From: Bacillus sp. N13C7
GTDB taxonomy: Bacteria; Bacillota; Bacilli; Bacillales; Bacillaceae
Direction: 5' to 3'
Length of the DNA: 64,000 nucleotides
Assembly: GCF_026790065.1 (NCBI RefSeq)
Contig: NZ_JALAMO010000016.1
Location: forward strand, 1-64,000
Numbering within the stretch: position 1 is the stretch's first letter; each line of letters starts with the position of its first letter. Made by a program: the position numbers and the translations under genes. Shown here one piece after another: positions 17,410-27,445 of the stretch. Under the pieces are notes generated by a model that did no database searches, had not been told where the DNA came from, and saw nothing but the letters and a program-made list of their open reading frames with translations.

Positions 17410-18378
17410 TTACTTTTTGAAGAATTCCGTATACCACTCAATCGTTTTTTCAAGTCCTTCATCAATGGTGTAAGCGGGTGCCCAATTCAGCAGCTTTCTT
17501 GCTTTTTCCGCGGATAAATACTGATGTTTGATTTCATTGCTTCCCTGGTTCAGCACCTTTGGCTTTAGGCTGCTGTTCATTTTCTTCAATATTTTTTCTA
17601 CCAGCTCAAGGACAGTCAGCTGGATTTCATTGCTGAAGTTAAAGGCCTCTCCGGCAAGGTTGTTTTCTTCCATTTTTTCTGCCAGAAGCAAATAAGCCTG
17701 AACAGCATCCTCAATATAGAAGTAGTCACGGACAAAGGTGCCGTCACTGCGGATTTCCGGCGCTTCGCCGTTCAGCACAAGCTGAATCGTCTGCGGAATG
17801 ATGCGGTTGAAGTTCAAATCCCCGCCGCCGTACAGGTTCCCGCAGCGCGTAATGCAGACCGGAAGCCCGTACGTGTGGAAATAGGTGTGGCTAATCAAAT
17901 CTGCACAGCTTTTTGAGACATCATACGGATGCTTGCCTTGCAACGGCATATTCTCATCGTACGGAAGGTTTTCTTGATCGCCATAAGCTTTATCACTTGA
18001 TGCGACAATCACCCGCTTAATTAATGGATGCTTCCGGCAGGCTTCGAGAATATTCCACGTGCCAAGGATATTCGCTTCAAAGGTAGAAATCGGATTGCGG
18101 TTTGCCACGCCGACAATCGCTTGTGCAGCGAGGTGAAAGACTGTATCAATTTCATACTCGCCAAGCGCTCGTTCAATCACAGGCAAGTCTTCAAGAGAGC
18201 CACGCACGATGTTCATTTTCTTGATATGGTCTCCCTGATAAAGGTTGGATTGCGGCACATGATCTCTGACAAGCCCCGTAACATTTGCGCCCTGCTCAAT
18301 CAGCTCTTTCACCAAGTAGCTTCCTAAAAGACCTGTACACCCCGTGACAAATACGTTTTTATTTTTCCAGAAACTCAA
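17410..18378 (-). CDS. yfnG: CDP-glucose 4,6-dehydratase-like SDR epimerase YfnG
   Basis: A 322-residue extended short-chain dehydrogenase. GCTGLLGSY (13-21) binds NAD+, and the catalytic Tyr-Lys pair is in [10 protein letters not shown]. The context next to YfnH, a sugar-1-phosphate cytidylyltransferase, supports CDP-glucose as the substrate, giving a CDP-4-keto-6-deoxy sugar for the spore crust glycan. It starts six bases after yfnH ends and is clearly cotranscribed. Confidence 0.9.
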   Translation of the reverse strand: MSFWKNKNVFVTGCTGLLGSYLVKELIEQGANVTGLVRDHVPQSNLYQGDHIKKMNIVRGSLEDLPVIERALGEYEIDTVFHLAAQAIVGVANRNPISTFEANILGTWNILEACRKHPLIKRVIVASSDKAYGDQENLPYDENMPLQGKHPYDVSKSCADLISHTYFHTYGLPVCITRCGNLYGGGDLNFNRIIPQTIQLVLNGEAPEIRSDGTFVRDYFYIEDAVQAYLLLAEKMEENNLAGEAFNFSNEIQLTVLELVEKILKKMNSSLKPKVLNQGSNEIKHQYLSAEKARKLLNWAPAYTIDEGLEKTIEWYTEFFKK

Positions 18379-18384
18379 ATCAGT

Positions 18385-19149
18385 TCACCATACCTTCCAT
18401 ACTTGTTGTCCTTGATCCCACATTTTGTTGACTTCTAAGAGATTTTTATACGTATCGATGGCCGTCCAAAATCCGTAATGGCGGTACACGGCAAGTTCTC
18501 CGTCTTTGGCAAGGTTCTTCAGCGGTTCATCTTCGAACATCATGTTCCCGTCTTTCGGCAAATAATCGAAAACCTTGGGGTCAAGAACGAAGAATCCGCC
18601 GTTGATGATTCCGTCACTCGATGTCTTCTCCGAAAATGTTTTCGCCATGCCGTCTACAACCGTCAAGGTGCCGAACTGCGTGGTTTTGTCAATGCCGGTG
18701 ACAGTCGCGGCAGCACCTTTTGTCTGATGATAGCTGATGAGATGAAATAGATTGATATTGGCCAGCCCGTCCCCATAGGTGAGCAGAAACGTTTCATCGC
18801 CGATATAGTCTTTCGCCTGCAGGATTCTCCCGGCTGTCAGCGTGTCTTCCCCTGTCTCCAAAAACGTAATTTTCCACGTTTCAGGCTGCCCCAGCATCTG
18901 CACCTCTCCTGTAGAGCTGTCGAGTGTCAGGCTGTTGTGCTTCCATTCATAGTCAAGAAAGTATTCCTTGATTTTTTCGCCTTTATAGCCCAAAAGCAGA
19001 ATAAACTCGTTTACTCCGTAGTACTGATAGATTTTCATAATATGCCATAGAATCGGTTTGCCGCCTATCATGGCGAGCGGTTTAGGAATGTCATTCGTGA
19101 CTTCACTCATTCTCGTTCCTTTTCCGCCGCAGAGAATGACCGCTTTCAT
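18385..19149 (-). CDS. yfnH: Glucose-1-phosphate cytidylyltransferase YfnH
   Basis: A 254-residue nucleotidyltransferase with the signature GGKGTRMSEVTNDIPKPL (8-25) and LTYGDGLANINL. It resembles RfbF, which makes CDP-glucose from CTP and glucose-1-phosphate. First gene of yfnHGFED, so it provides the activated sugar that YfnG modifies and YfnDEF transfer. The ATG at 19149 follows GAGGGGTAGAG. Confidence 0.92.
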   Translation of the reverse strand: MKAVILCGGKGTRMSEVTNDIPKPLAMIGGKPILWHIMKIYQYYGVNEFILLLGYKGEKIKEYFLDYEWKHNSLTLDSSTGEVQMLGQPETWKITFLETGEDTLTAGRILQAKDYIGDETFLLTYGDGLANINLFHLISYHQTKGAAATVTGIDKTTQFGTLTVVDGMAKTFSEKTSSDGIINGGFFVLDPKVFDYLPKDGNMMFEDEPLKNLAKDGELAVYRHYGFWTAIDTYKNLLEVNKMWDQGQQVWKVW

Positions 19150-19263
19150 CTCTACCCCTCATCTCTATGAATATTGAGTTCGAAACCTGGTACATCTTTA
19201 CAATCTATCAAGGCGTTTCCCCGATAATTTGTCCGATATCAATACCGGTTTCAAAATCTACTG

Positions 19264-19294
19264 TAATGATATGAGAGAAAGGCGGCCTTGGTGA
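19264..19294 (-). promoter_or_regulatory. Putative SigK promoter of yfnHGFED
   Basis: Minus strand: TCACC, 16 bases, then CATATCATTA. This fits the late mother-cell sigma factor pattern (AC at -35, CATAnnnTA near -10) with a small mismatch, 115 bases before yfnH. It agrees with the known late-sporulation expression of this cluster. Confidence 0.5.
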
Positions 19295-19337
19295 CCAAAT
19301 GGAATCTATTTTTTCAAGTTGGTTATGTAACCAAAAA

Positions 19338-19380
19338 AAAGAGCCTTGAGCGAAGGCACTATGCCCGCTCAAGGCTCTTT
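19338..19380 (-). terminator. Terminator of ltaSA
   Basis: Perfect 15-base-pair stem (arms 19338-19352 and 19366-19380, core GAGCCTTGAGCG) with a 13-base loop and a T run on the minus strand, just after the ltaSA stop. Confidence 0.9.
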
Positions 19381-19386
19381 CTCGTC

Positions 19387-21348
19387 TTATTTGATTTCTT
19401 TTTCCTTGCCGTAATGATATTCAGATGGGTCAACAGCTGTAAAGTCGCTGAGTTTGTGGAATCTCAGCAAGTCTTTGTACAGGACACTGTCTGACAGGCT
19501 CAGCTGCTGATTCACTCTTGTTTTTAGATTCTTCGTTTCTTCATTCGCTTTCAGTTTTTTACCAGTCTTCGTATCGTAAATGACATTGTCGACAGATGTG
19601 TACTTCGGCGTCACGAAGTCTCCGTTTCTGAACGCCACTGTATCATCGTGGTCTTTAGAGAATAAATCAGTACCGAAGTTAATGTATTTCTGAGAATCAA
19701 TTCCCTGTAAGTGCAGAAGTGTCGGCATGACGTCAATTTCCCCGCCATACGTATGGTTCACTCCGCCTTTTTTGCCAGGAATACGGATCATCAGCGGCAC
19801 ACGCTGGTTCTGCGCGTTTTGATAATCTGTGATTTCTTTTCCAAGAATCTCTTTCATCGCGCGGTTATGGTTTTCAGAAATACCGTTATGGTCACCGTAA
19901 ATCATGATGACTGAGTTGTCATACAGACCGGCTTCCTTCAGCTCCTTGAAGAATTGCTCAAGCGACTCGTCAAGGTAACGGGCAGTCTGGAAGTAGCTGT
20001 CAACTGTGTTATCGCCAGTTGTTGCTTTCTTAATGGACGCGTCCTTTTCATCCAGATTAAACGGATAATGGTTTGTTAATGTAATCAAATGCGCATAAAA
20101 CGGCTGTTTGAGAGATTCAAGTTTTGGAATCGATTCTGTAAAGAACGGTTTATCCTTGAGTCCCATATTAATGACGTTTTCATCTGACATATCATAAGTG
20201 CTTGCGTCAAAGAACTTGTCATAACCGATATGTTTGTAAATCTGGTCACGGTTCCAGAACGATTTGTAGTCACCATGCAGGACGGCGCTTGTGTAGCCTT
20301 CCTTCTGATTCAAAATCGCCGGAAGCGACTGATAGGTGTTTTCGCCTTTCGTCACAAACGCGGAGCCTTCAGGAAGGCCGAAGATGGAGTTATCCATTGT
20401 CAGCTCGGCATCAGATGTTTTTCCTTGGCCTGTCTGATGGAAGAAGTTATCAAAATACGTCACATCTTCTCCGCCGTGTGCGAGTTTATTTAGGAAAGGC
20501 GTCACCTCTTCACCATTCAGCTTGTAATCAATCAAGAATGACTGGAAGCTTTCGAGGTGAATCTTAATGATGTTTTTCCCTTTGGCAGCACCGAAGTATT
20601 CGGCATTCGGTTTTGCATAATGAGACGTTGTGTAGTTCTCAACGCTTGTTAAATCATCGCTGCTCGCATAGGCTCTTTGTGTTTCCGTTTGAGCCGTCTG
20701 CACGCCGTCATAAATAGTGTAATTGTAAAGACCTAAATATTTCACGATATAATTGCGGTCAAACGTTCTTGTCAGCAGCTGCGGACGGTCTTTTTCCGCA
20801 TAGTGCAGGTTGATGAAAAACAGTGCGACCCCGGAAAGGATCACCAGTGACGCAAAACGTTTTTTCATTTTGTATTCTTTTAATTCAGGTCTCCAGATCA
20901 ATACCGCAATCAAAATAATGATATCTAAGAAATAGAAAATATCATGACCGGCCATGATACTGAAAATCCCGTCTCCCATGTTTCCGACATTGCCGGACTG
21001 TTTAATGTTCGGGAACGTCAAGAAATCATCAAAGAAACGATAGAATAAAATATTAGCATATAACACAAATGTCATCACAAAATCGATAATCAGCATGATA
21101 ATGGCTGATTTACGCCCTTTCGCCAGCAAAGCCAGTCCTAAAAAGAAGACGGCGCTTGAGAACGGGTTAAATATCAGGAGGATCTCCTGAGTTGTGCCTT
21201 TTACCCCAAGATTAAATTCAGTCTTGTAGGATAAATACGTTTTTGCCCAAAACAGTATAACAGCCAGCACAAAAAAGCTAAGTTTGTAAGAAAAAAGTTT
21301 CTTCATGGCAACCTCTACTTTCTTAAACACTTTAAGTTCTTTATTCAT
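19387..21348 (-). CDS. ltaSA: Lipoteichoic acid synthase paralogue LtaSA (YfnI)
   Basis: A 653-residue polyglycerolphosphate synthase of the LtaS family. Five hydrophobic segments fill the first 190 residues. The sulfatase-like extracellular domain follows, with the catalytic Thr in GQGKTSDAELT and metal-binding IYGDHNGISENHNR. An AYA sequence between membrane and catalytic parts resembles the signal-peptidase site that frees the domain in LtaS. It adds glycerolphosphate from phosphatidylglycerol onto a glycolipid anchor. Single-gene unit with its own terminator and an ECF-type promoter 150 bases upstream. Confidence 0.94.
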   Translation of the reverse strand: MNKELKVFKKVEVAMKKLFSYKLSFFVLAVILFWAKTYLSYKTEFNLGVKGTTQEILLIFNPFSSAVFFLGLALLAKGRKSAIIMLIIDFVMTFVLYANILFYRFFDDFLTFPNIKQSGNVGNMGDGIFSIMAGHDIFYFLDIIILIAVLIWRPELKEYKMKKRFASLVILSGVALFFINLHYAEKDRPQLLTRTFDRNYIVKYLGLYNYTIYDGVQTAQTETQRAYASSDDLTSVENYTTSHYAKPNAEYFGAAKGKNIIKIHLESFQSFLIDYKLNGEEVTPFLNKLAHGGEDVTYFDNFFHQTGQGKTSDAELTMDNSIFGLPEGSAFVTKGENTYQSLPAILNQKEGYTSAVLHGDYKSFWNRDQIYKHIGYDKFFDASTYDMSDENVINMGLKDKPFFTESIPKLESLKQPFYAHLITLTNHYPFNLDEKDASIKKATTGDNTVDSYFQTARYLDESLEQFFKELKEAGLYDNSVIMIYGDHNGISENHNRAMKEILGKEITDYQNAQNQRVPLMIRIPGKKGGVNHTYGGEIDVMPTLLHLQGIDSQKYINFGTDLFSKDHDDTVAFRNGDFVTPKYTSVDNVIYDTKTGKKLKANEETKNLKTRVNQQLSLSDSVLYKDLLRFHKLSDFTAVDPSEYHYGKEKEIK

Positions 21349-21499
21349 ATTTACCTGCTCTTTATCCTGTCTTCCTATTCCTTCTTTCCAAACAAAATCA
21401 AGGCATCACACAACAATAAATACACCGCGGTAACCCCCGGAATAGTTATGTTTTGCACCATACCATTTTTTTGTTACACCTATTTCAAACCAAACACTG

Positions 21500-21526
21500 G
21501 ACGAAAGAAGCCTTCATTTCGTTTCA
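21500..21526 (-). promoter_or_regulatory. ECF sigma (SigM-type) promoter of ltaSA
   Basis: Minus strand TGAAAC, 17 bases, CGTC, a very good extracytoplasmic-function sigma promoter. ltaSA is a known SigM target in B. subtilis. It gives a leader of about 150 bases. The rest of the 21349-21718 gap is AT-rich and holds nothing else I can support. Confidence 0.75.
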
Positions 21527-21718
21527 CTTTTTTTCTCAGAAAATAAAAAAGGGTTTCTTTTGTCATGTCTGCCGTGGAAAAAAGAAATAGATACCGAGTA
21601 TAAGAATAACATAAACTAGCAAAAACGAAAAATAGGTTTTTCAGACAGCCCGCCCTTCCGCGGACTGTGGTTATTGTATGCACTTACATTTAGCTACATC
21701 ACCATTTTTTTAAAGGAC

Positions 21719-21746
21719 AAAAAAAGACTGGATGTCTCCAGTCTTT
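21719..21746 (-). terminator. Terminator of cypD
   Basis: Stem AAAGACTGGA / TCCAGTCTTT with a four-base loop and a T run on the minus strand, overlapping the cypD stop. Confidence 0.88.
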
Positions 21747-24700
21747 ACAGCCCCGACCAAACATCTTTTGCATATATACCGGTATCCTGCAGATGTTTCA
21801 GCCAGTTTTCCGCTTCTTGTTCGCTGGTGCCATGAACAGACGCATGCGCTTTTTGCAGCGCGACCTCCACATCTGGGGCCATTTTGCTGCCGTCACCGCA
21901 TACATAGAGCCTGCCTCCGCGGTCAAGAATTGAGATTAATGTTTCTGCATGGCCAGCCATGAGGTGCTGGACATACGTTTTCGGCATGCCTTCTTTTCGG
22001 GAAAAGGCTGTGTGGACAGTGACGATTCCGTCTTTTTCAAACTGCTCAAGCTCTTCTCGGTAAATAAAATCCTGATCGTTTCTGCACCCAAAATAGAGAT
22101 GGGCTTCACCGAGCGTTTTCCCCTCCCGCTTTAAAGCTGTACGGGCTTGGAGAAAACCGCGGAATGGCGCTACTCCTGTGCCCGGACCAACCATAATAAT
22201 TGGAGTTTGAGGGTCTTCCGGAAGCTGAAACCGGGATTCCGGTGTGCGGACAAACATCACAACATCATCACCCGCCTTGCGTTCAGCCAAGTCGTTAGAA
22301 GCCACGCCCCTGTATTCGCCAAGGCCGCTCCAAGCAGGACCGCGCACAACACCGACTGTAATGGATGCGCGCTCCGGATTCACCCTTGGAGAGCTTGAAA
22401 TTGAATAATATCTCGGTTTTAACGGCCGTAAAAGCTCTAAAAATCGTTCAAACGGCATGTCGCACGCTTCATACTTTTCAAGCAGATCAAGCATGGAAAT
22501 CCGTTTTTTCAATATTTGTTCCTGATAGACACCCTCTGCCGCAAGCTCTTCTAATTCCCGTTTATGCGGCGGGCAAACTGTATATGCCGCCAGCTCCCGT
22601 ATTTGTGCCCTTGTAGCCGCTTCCTGCACCTCGACACTGTAGCTGAGAAGATCTTGCAGGCTGACAGGCCGCTCCAAAGGCAGATGCCCCGCACTGCGCC
22701 CGCTTGCTGACAATGTCACTTGGTCGGTACCCTTCAGACCGAATCTGTTAAGAATCCGGCTGACATTGGTTTGGCTGTTCCTCGGCAATATGCCAAGGTG
22801 ATCGCCCTCCCGATATTCAACATCCGGCGGCAATGCAATTTCGATATGGCGAGTGCTGCGATCGCTGTCTGCGGACTGGAGTTCACGATTTTCGGCAATG
22901 GATGCATGAGCCGCTTCGTACGATCGGGCCAGCGGGGACTCTCCAAGCCCTCTCACAAACTGAAGGCTCAGGGTGCTTCGTTCCTTATCGGCGTTTTCAT
23001 TAAGCTCTAGTCCGAATGCTTTGATGGCGTCCGCCCACATGCTTTCTTTCCACTCGTCAAGCTGCCCTTCAAAATCACCGCTGACATCACCTTCTCCGCG
23101 CGCAGAAAACCGAGTCGCGCCTTTCTTCGCAAGCTGTTCATCAATGAATCTTGGTACGTACTGATACGTGCTCGCCCAGTTGTGGTCGCCGCAGCCAAAT
23201 ACCGCATAATGGACGCCCTCAAGCTCCCCCGGTTTGATTTCTTGAATCCACTGCACAAACTGTCCCGCATTGCTTGGCGGTTTTCCGTTATAGGAAGAGG
23301 TCACAATGACAACCGCTCCCTCTTTCGGCAGCTTTCCAATTTGGTCATTCAGAGGTGCCGTCTCCGTCCTTACGCCGTGAAGACTGGCTGTATCAGCAAG
23401 TTCCTGGGCGACGCCTTCTGCGGTGCCAGTATCAGAGCCATACAGGACGAGAAGCGGCCGGTTGTTGAGGCCAATGACAGATGCGCCCTTTGTTTCTGTT
23501 TTCTCTTTTTGCTTATCAGGCGCGGCCTTTTCAGCTGCCGGGACATCCGCATGAATGGCTTCCTGATGCCTGGTTTGAACCCTAATGTGAAAATCGCCCG
23601 GCTTGAGTGTCAAGGTTTGTTTAATATCAAGCTCATAATTTTCATGATCAATCAGCGTGAAATATTTTAAGATCATGCCCAGCACAAGTGTGGCTTCATG
23701 AAGGGCAAACTGCATGCCGATACAGGCCCGCTGTCCATTCCCAAAAGGTTTGTACGCATGATGAGGCACTTGGTCCTGGTGTTCAAACCGTTCCGGCCGA
23801 AATTCCTCGGCATCCTCTCCCCAAGCGTCCCGATCACGGTGAAGCTGCGGAATCAGCACAGAAATTCTGTCTTTCGTCGTAATCGGGTACTTTCCGCCAA
23901 TGACTGTGTCTTCCTTTGGATAAAGGCTGAAAGCCGGAGCCGTCGGCCATAAGCGCAGTGATTCATTTAAAATCATCCGTATGTATTTCAGCTCGAGCAC
24001 TTGTTTATAGGTCGGCGCTGCATCCGTCAGTACCCGGTCAACCTCTTCATATGCCTTTTTCAGTTTGTCAGGATGGTTCAATAAAAAGTAGATCGCAAAG
24101 GATAGCAGGCCGCTCGTTGTTTCATGTCCGGCTATCAAAAACGTAATGATTTGAAAACGAATATTTTCATCGTCAAGCTTGTCGCCCGTTTCCGGATCTT
24201 CCACATTCAGCATGCGGGCGAGCAAATCTTTTTCATCCTGGTCTCCATTCGACCTGCGCTCCGCTATAATGCTGTCAACTAGCGAAAACATCGTTTGAAT
24301 ATCATGATGAAATTGCCGTTTTGTTCTGACCATGAGTTTATCTTGAACATCGAGCCGCTGCATCTGGTGCATCGCTTCATCAAGCGCCCGCACCATGCTG
24401 TTGATAAACGGGTGGGGCGTTTCTCTGTAGTAGCTGTTAAAACGATAGTTAAATCCGCACAGTCCAATGGTGTCGAGCGTCAGCCGGGTCATATCTGCTG
24501 GGACATCGACTGCTTCATTTGGGTTGAGCCTGGCCCATTTTTGAATGAGCTGAACGGCGATATCAACCATTTTCTCATGGTAGTCCTTCATGGCCCGCTG
24601 GCTGAACGTCGGCATCAGAATGTTGTGCGCTTTTCTCCAGTTAGGCTCGTGCGTCCAGCTTGTAAACAATCCGTCACCGGAAAACGCGCGAACCTTTTCC

Positions 24701-24930
24701 AAGGCGCCTTCAATGCTTTTGTCGAACCGCTCTTCATCACAAACCTCTTTCACCAATTCATGGCCGGACACCACAATCGTCGTGCCCGCGGGTGTATGGA
24801 TTTGAAAAATCGGGCCCTGCTCTTCCGCCAGTTTGATCAGCGACAGTGTTGGTTTGTCCTTATCAATTAAAGGCAGATTTCCGAGCGGCCCAAACGTCTT
24901 CGGCTGAGGAATCGGGCTTGCTTTCTTCAT
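21745..24930 (-). CDS. cypD: Self-sufficient cytochrome P450/NADPH reductase CypD (CYP102A2)
   Basis: A 1061-residue natural fusion that hydroxylates fatty acids near the omega end. Heme domain: oxygen-binding AGHETT (267-272), ESLR (323-326), heme-ligand Cys403 in [12 protein letters not shown] linker rich in A, E and K (about 470-495) leads to the FMN flavodoxin domain ([22 protein letters not shown]). An FAD/NADPH reductase follows ([32 protein letters not shown]) with the C-terminal Trp in DVWSGL. Complete, same length as CYP102A2. The ATG at 24930 follows GGAAAGGAATGG. Single gene; divergent from yetN. Confidence 0.96.
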   Translation of the reverse strand: MKKASPIPQPKTFGPLGNLPLIDKDKPTLSLIKLAEEQGPIFQIHTPAGTTIVVSGHELVKEVCDEERFDKSIEGALEKVRAFSGDGLFTSWTHEPNWRKAHNILMPTFSQRAMKDYHEKMVDIAVQLIQKWARLNPNEAVDVPADMTRLTLDTIGLCGFNYRFNSYYRETPHPFINSMVRALDEAMHQMQRLDVQDKLMVRTKRQFHHDIQTMFSLVDSIIAERRSNGDQDEKDLLARMLNVEDPETGDKLDDENIRFQIITFLIAGHETTSGLLSFAIYFLLNHPDKLKKAYEEVDRVLTDAAPTYKQVLELKYIRMILNESLRLWPTAPAFSLYPKEDTVIGGKYPITTKDRISVLIPQLHRDRDAWGEDAEEFRPERFEHQDQVPHHAYKPFGNGQRACIGMQFALHEATLVLGMILKYFTLIDHENYELDIKQTLTLKPGDFHIRVQTRHQEAIHADVPAAEKAAPDKQKEKTETKGASVIGLNNRPLLVLYGSDTGTAEGVAQELADTASLHGVRTETAPLNDQIGKLPKEGAVVIVTSSYNGKPPSNAGQFVQWIQEIKPGELEGVHYAVFGCGDHNWASTYQYVPRFIDEQLAKKGATRFSARGEGDVSGDFEGQLDEWKESMWADAIKAFGLELNENADKERSTLSLQFVRGLGESPLARSYEAAHASIAENRELQSADSDRSTRHIEIALPPDVEYREGDHLGILPRNSQTNVSRILNRFGLKGTDQVTLSASGRSAGHLPLERPVSLQDLLSYSVEVQEAATRAQIRELAAYTVCPPHKRELEELAAEGVYQEQILKKRISMLDLLEKYEACDMPFERFLELLRPLKPRYYSISSSPRVNPERASITVGVVRGPAWSGLGEYRGVASNDLAERKAGDDVVMFVRTPESRFQLPEDPQTPIIMVGPGTGVAPFRGFLQARTALKREGKTLGEAHLYFGCRNDQDFIYREELEQFEKDGIVTVHTAFSRKEGMPKTYVQHLMAGHAETLISILDRGGRLYVCGDGSKMAPDVEVALQKAHASVHGTSEQEAENWLKHLQDTGIYAKDVWSGL

Positions 24931-25010
24931 CGAACCATTCCTTTCCGTATGAAATGCCTTCTATCTGACTACATTTCCCTTTCATGGCCATGATTATTCT
25001 GTTCTCCCAA

Positions 25011-25040
25011 TTGACGCATGATCGCTGTTTTTTCTATACT
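25011..25040 (+). promoter_or_regulatory. Probable SigA promoter of yetN
   Basis: TTGACG, 18 bases, TATACT, ending 40 bases before the yetN ATG. No operator palindrome is obvious in this divergent region with cypD. Confidence 0.5.
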
Positions 25041-25079
25041 TGAGAAGCTGTACAATACGTTAATAAGGTGAGTTCATAT

Positions 25080-26150
25080 ATGGATTTTGAAATTCGGTTT
25101 TTATCCTTTTATGTCATACAGGTGGAAGGCAAAGATGAGCAGGCGAACAAACAGTTCAAGCACTTCCAGACCCTTGATACGGGTGAATTTGAAGAAAGCG
25201 AGCTGAAGGACTTTCTCGACGGGGAGCTGAAAAAAATCGTCAAACGGAAAGCAGACCGCCATCCGCAGTCCGAGCAGGTCCCGACGAAAATCGGCCATTT
25301 TATCGTCGAGCCCGGCCATGAGCTCGATTCCAACCCAAACTACAACATGTTCAACCGTGCGCGTCTGGCGGAAACAAAAGAAGACTTCAACGAGCTGAGC
25401 GAGCAGTTCGTCCGCACGTACCTCGACACGAGCGCGGTTCGCGGCGGCGTGTTCCTCGTTGCTTCAGCCGTACCGAGAAAATACTTTGACGAGTCATTTG
25501 TCTTCATTATGAAATGTGATTTTGAGCCGAAGGTCGCCCGCATCTCTGACGCGTCTTCTCTCATTAAAAAAGTCGAAATGGCGATCACGACAAAAAACAT
25601 GAAAAGCATCCAATACCCGTACATGCCGGAGGAAGGAATGATCGAGGAAGGCGAGCTGAAAATCCACCAGGCCTCGCACGCCCGCTATTTTGAGGACTTT
25701 CTGAAATTCGTCGAATACGGAGAATCGATGCCGGAAATCATGAAAACCCAGGTTATGAACATGGTGCAGGAGCACGTCTACGAGACATTCGAAGACAACA
25801 GCGAGGAGCTCAAGCAGTTCGAGCAGGACATTGAGATTTGGGAAGCGAGCGAAAAACGGGAAATCCAAGAGCGCCTCGACACCCATCAAGTGATCGAAGC
25901 CTCCGCCCAAATCATTGAGCACACGCCCGAGGCCGAGCTGAAAATGAAAGTCGGAGACACCGAGATTAAGGGATTGCTAGCGGATTTTGGCGATTCAATT
26001 CATCTCGCAAAAGTGAACGGGCGCTATGTCGCGCTGATTGAAGCCGAGACGATTTCGTTTGAGAAGGGCAGTTCGCCGGTGGAGTTTTATAAGCCTGAGG
26101 GGCTGCATGAGGTGATTGAGCGGATACGTAATAAAACAGAGCAAGAATAA
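25080..26150 (+). CDS. yetN: Uncharacterised cytosolic protein YetN (DUF3900-like)
   Basis: A 356-residue soluble protein with no signal or membrane segment and an acidic, charged helical middle (EELKQFEQDIEIWEASEKREIQERL, about 245-270). I assign it as YetN from position and general sequence; the DUF3900 label is from memory and should be treated as tentative. No catalytic motif is apparent. The ATG at 25080 follows AAGGTGAG; a GTG four codons earlier lies inside that site. Base composition is noticeably richer in G and C at third positions than nearby genes. Confidence 0.85.
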   Translation: MDFEIRFLSFYVIQVEGKDEQANKQFKHFQTLDTGEFEESELKDFLDGELKKIVKRKADRHPQSEQVPTKIGHFIVEPGHELDSNPNYNMFNRARLAETKEDFNELSEQFVRTYLDTSAVRGGVFLVASAVPRKYFDESFVFIMKCDFEPKVARISDASSLIKKVEMAITTKNMKSIQYPYMPEEGMIEEGELKIHQASHARYFEDFLKFVEYGESMPEIMKTQVMNMVQEHVYETFEDNSEELKQFEQDIEIWEASEKREIQERLDTHQVIEASAQIIEHTPEAELKMKVGDTEIKGLLADFGDSIHLAKVNGRYVALIEAETISFEKGSSPVEFYKPEGLHEVIERIRNKTEQE

Positions 26151-26151
26151 A

Positions 26152-26181
26152 AAAAGTCCAGAAATCACTTTCTGGACTTTT
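26152..26181. terminator. Bidirectional terminator between yetN and yetM
   Basis: Stem AAAAGTCCAGAAA / TTTCTGGACTTTT with a TCAC loop between convergent genes. Confidence 0.9.
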
Positions 26182-26186
26182 CCTAT

Positions 26187-27296
26187 TTAATACCTCTCTC
26201 TCAACACCGCATAGCACTCCCCAATCAATTCTTCCGCTCCCGGCTCTCCTTTCAGCCCGCGGCGGACGATTTCTGAGGAAAGGTTCTGGACTTTGAGCGC
26301 TCGTGGGGCTCTTCTTTTGTAGTACGCCTGAAATGCTGTTTCGTGGCCTTCATGGTTTTTGAGTTCTTCGGCGAGGACGATGGCATCCTCGATCGCCATT
26401 GCCGCTCCTTGCGCCAGGGTCGGCGCTCCAGCGTGGGCGGCGTCTCCTCCGATGACGACGCGGCCTTTGTGCCATGGCTCCTGCACGGCGACCTGCTCCA
26501 GTTTGTTAAAGATGACAGGATGCTGTTTTGACATGTGCTTTGTGACAAAATCCAGCCCCGGAAAACCAGAAAGAATCTCTTTTACTCTATCAAACCGGGT
26601 ATCTTCCTCATCCCAGTAATCACTCGTGCAAGGCTGGAGGACGAAGACATAGCCGGCGTGTTCCGCCAATGGAACGACGCCAATTTGTGTATCCCCGCTT
26701 CTATACATTAATGTCGCGTCCTCAAATGTAAAATCAGGAAGTTCGATATAAAAGCGCCACGCCCCCATGCCAAGGTACTCTTTTTCTGTTTCCTTTTGCA
26801 GCATTCTATCGCGAACAACGGAGTGAATCCCGTCAAAACCCGCCAGAATGTCAGCCTGCAGCTTTTCTCCATCTTCACATACGGCAGTGACCGCTTCAGC
26901 TGTTTCTTCATAGGAGACAACCTTTTTCCCCCACTTGATGTCTACACCCGCCGCCTCGGCATGCTTCTTGAGAATGTCATTTAGCGTTTTGCGCAGGATA
27001 TTATTGCGTCCCGGCAGTGTATCGTCTAAAAAGGATTCGCTGACTGTAAACAGGAGATTCCCCTGTGCATCAAACGTTTTAAACCACTCTGTTTGAAAGC
27101 CATGCTTACAGCACTCCTCGAACACGCCCAATTCTTTCAAGACGGCCATTGCGTTTTGCGGCTGAAGAATTCCCGCACCCGTTTTGCGGTTTTCTGAAGC
27201 CGCTTCACACAAGGTGACAGAAAACCCTGCTTTACTGAGGGATATGGCTGCTGATAAGCCGCCGATTCCGCCTCCTGCTATCAAAATATGTTTCAT
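26187..27296 (-). CDS. yetM: FAD-dependent aromatic monooxygenase YetM
   Basis: A 369-residue flavoprotein hydroxylase. FAD-binding motifs are ILIAGGGIGGLSAA (GxGxxG), FDGIHSVVRDR (DG) and GGDAAHAGAPTLAQGAAMAIEDA (GD). The family hydroxylates phenolic or related rings with NAD(P)H. In B. subtilis yetM is repressed by YetL and induced by flavonoids such as apigenin or kaempferol, so a plant phenol is a likely substrate; this is inferred. ATG at 27296 follows AAAGGTGG; four extra in-frame codons upstream overlap that site. Confidence 0.92.
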   Translation of the reverse strand: MKHILIAGGGIGGLSAAISLSKAGFSVTLCEAASENRKTGAGILQPQNAMAVLKELGVFEECCKHGFQTEWFKTFDAQGNLLFTVSESFLDDTLPGRNNILRKTLNDILKKHAEAAGVDIKWGKKVVSYEETAEAVTAVCEDGEKLQADILAGFDGIHSVVRDRMLQKETEKEYLGMGAWRFYIELPDFTFEDATLMYRSGDTQIGVVPLAEHAGYVFVLQPCTSDYWDEEDTRFDRVKEILSGFPGLDFVTKHMSKQHPVIFNKLEQVAVQEPWHKGRVVIGGDAAHAGAPTLAQGAAMAIEDAIVLAEELKNHEGHETAFQAYYKRRAPRALKVQNLSSEIVRRGLKGEPGAEELIGECYAVLRERY

Positions 27297-27324
27297 ATGT
27301 AATACCACCTTTTCAGCTTTATAA

Positions 27325-27344
27325 GTAGTTAGGCACCTAACTAC
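27325..27344. promoter_or_regulatory. YetL operator palindrome in the yetM-yetL gap
   Basis: GTAGTTAGGCACCTAACTAC, two perfect nine-base arms around CA. It lies immediately upstream of the yetM start region and matches what is known of the YetL site in B. subtilis. Expected to hold YetL as a repressor released by flavonoids. Confidence 0.85.
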
Positions 27345-27383
27345 ATTACCTTACTATGTTGAGTGAAAAGCTGTCAATCCAGG

Positions 27384-27412
27384 TTGCGTTACGATTTCCG
27401 CTCCTTTATAAT
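27384..27412 (+). promoter_or_regulatory. SigA promoter of yetL
   Basis: TTGCGT, 17 bases, TATAAT, 33 bases before the yetL ATG and 40 bases past the YetL palindrome. Confidence 0.65.
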
Positions 27413-27445
27413 CGTGTCACTACTAATGTACAGGAGCTCATTGCA

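Noticed and set aside
24931-25010. Operator for a fatty-acid-responsive repressor upstream of cypD
   Set aside because: Only a short ATGGCCAT palindrome was found, too little to support an operator.
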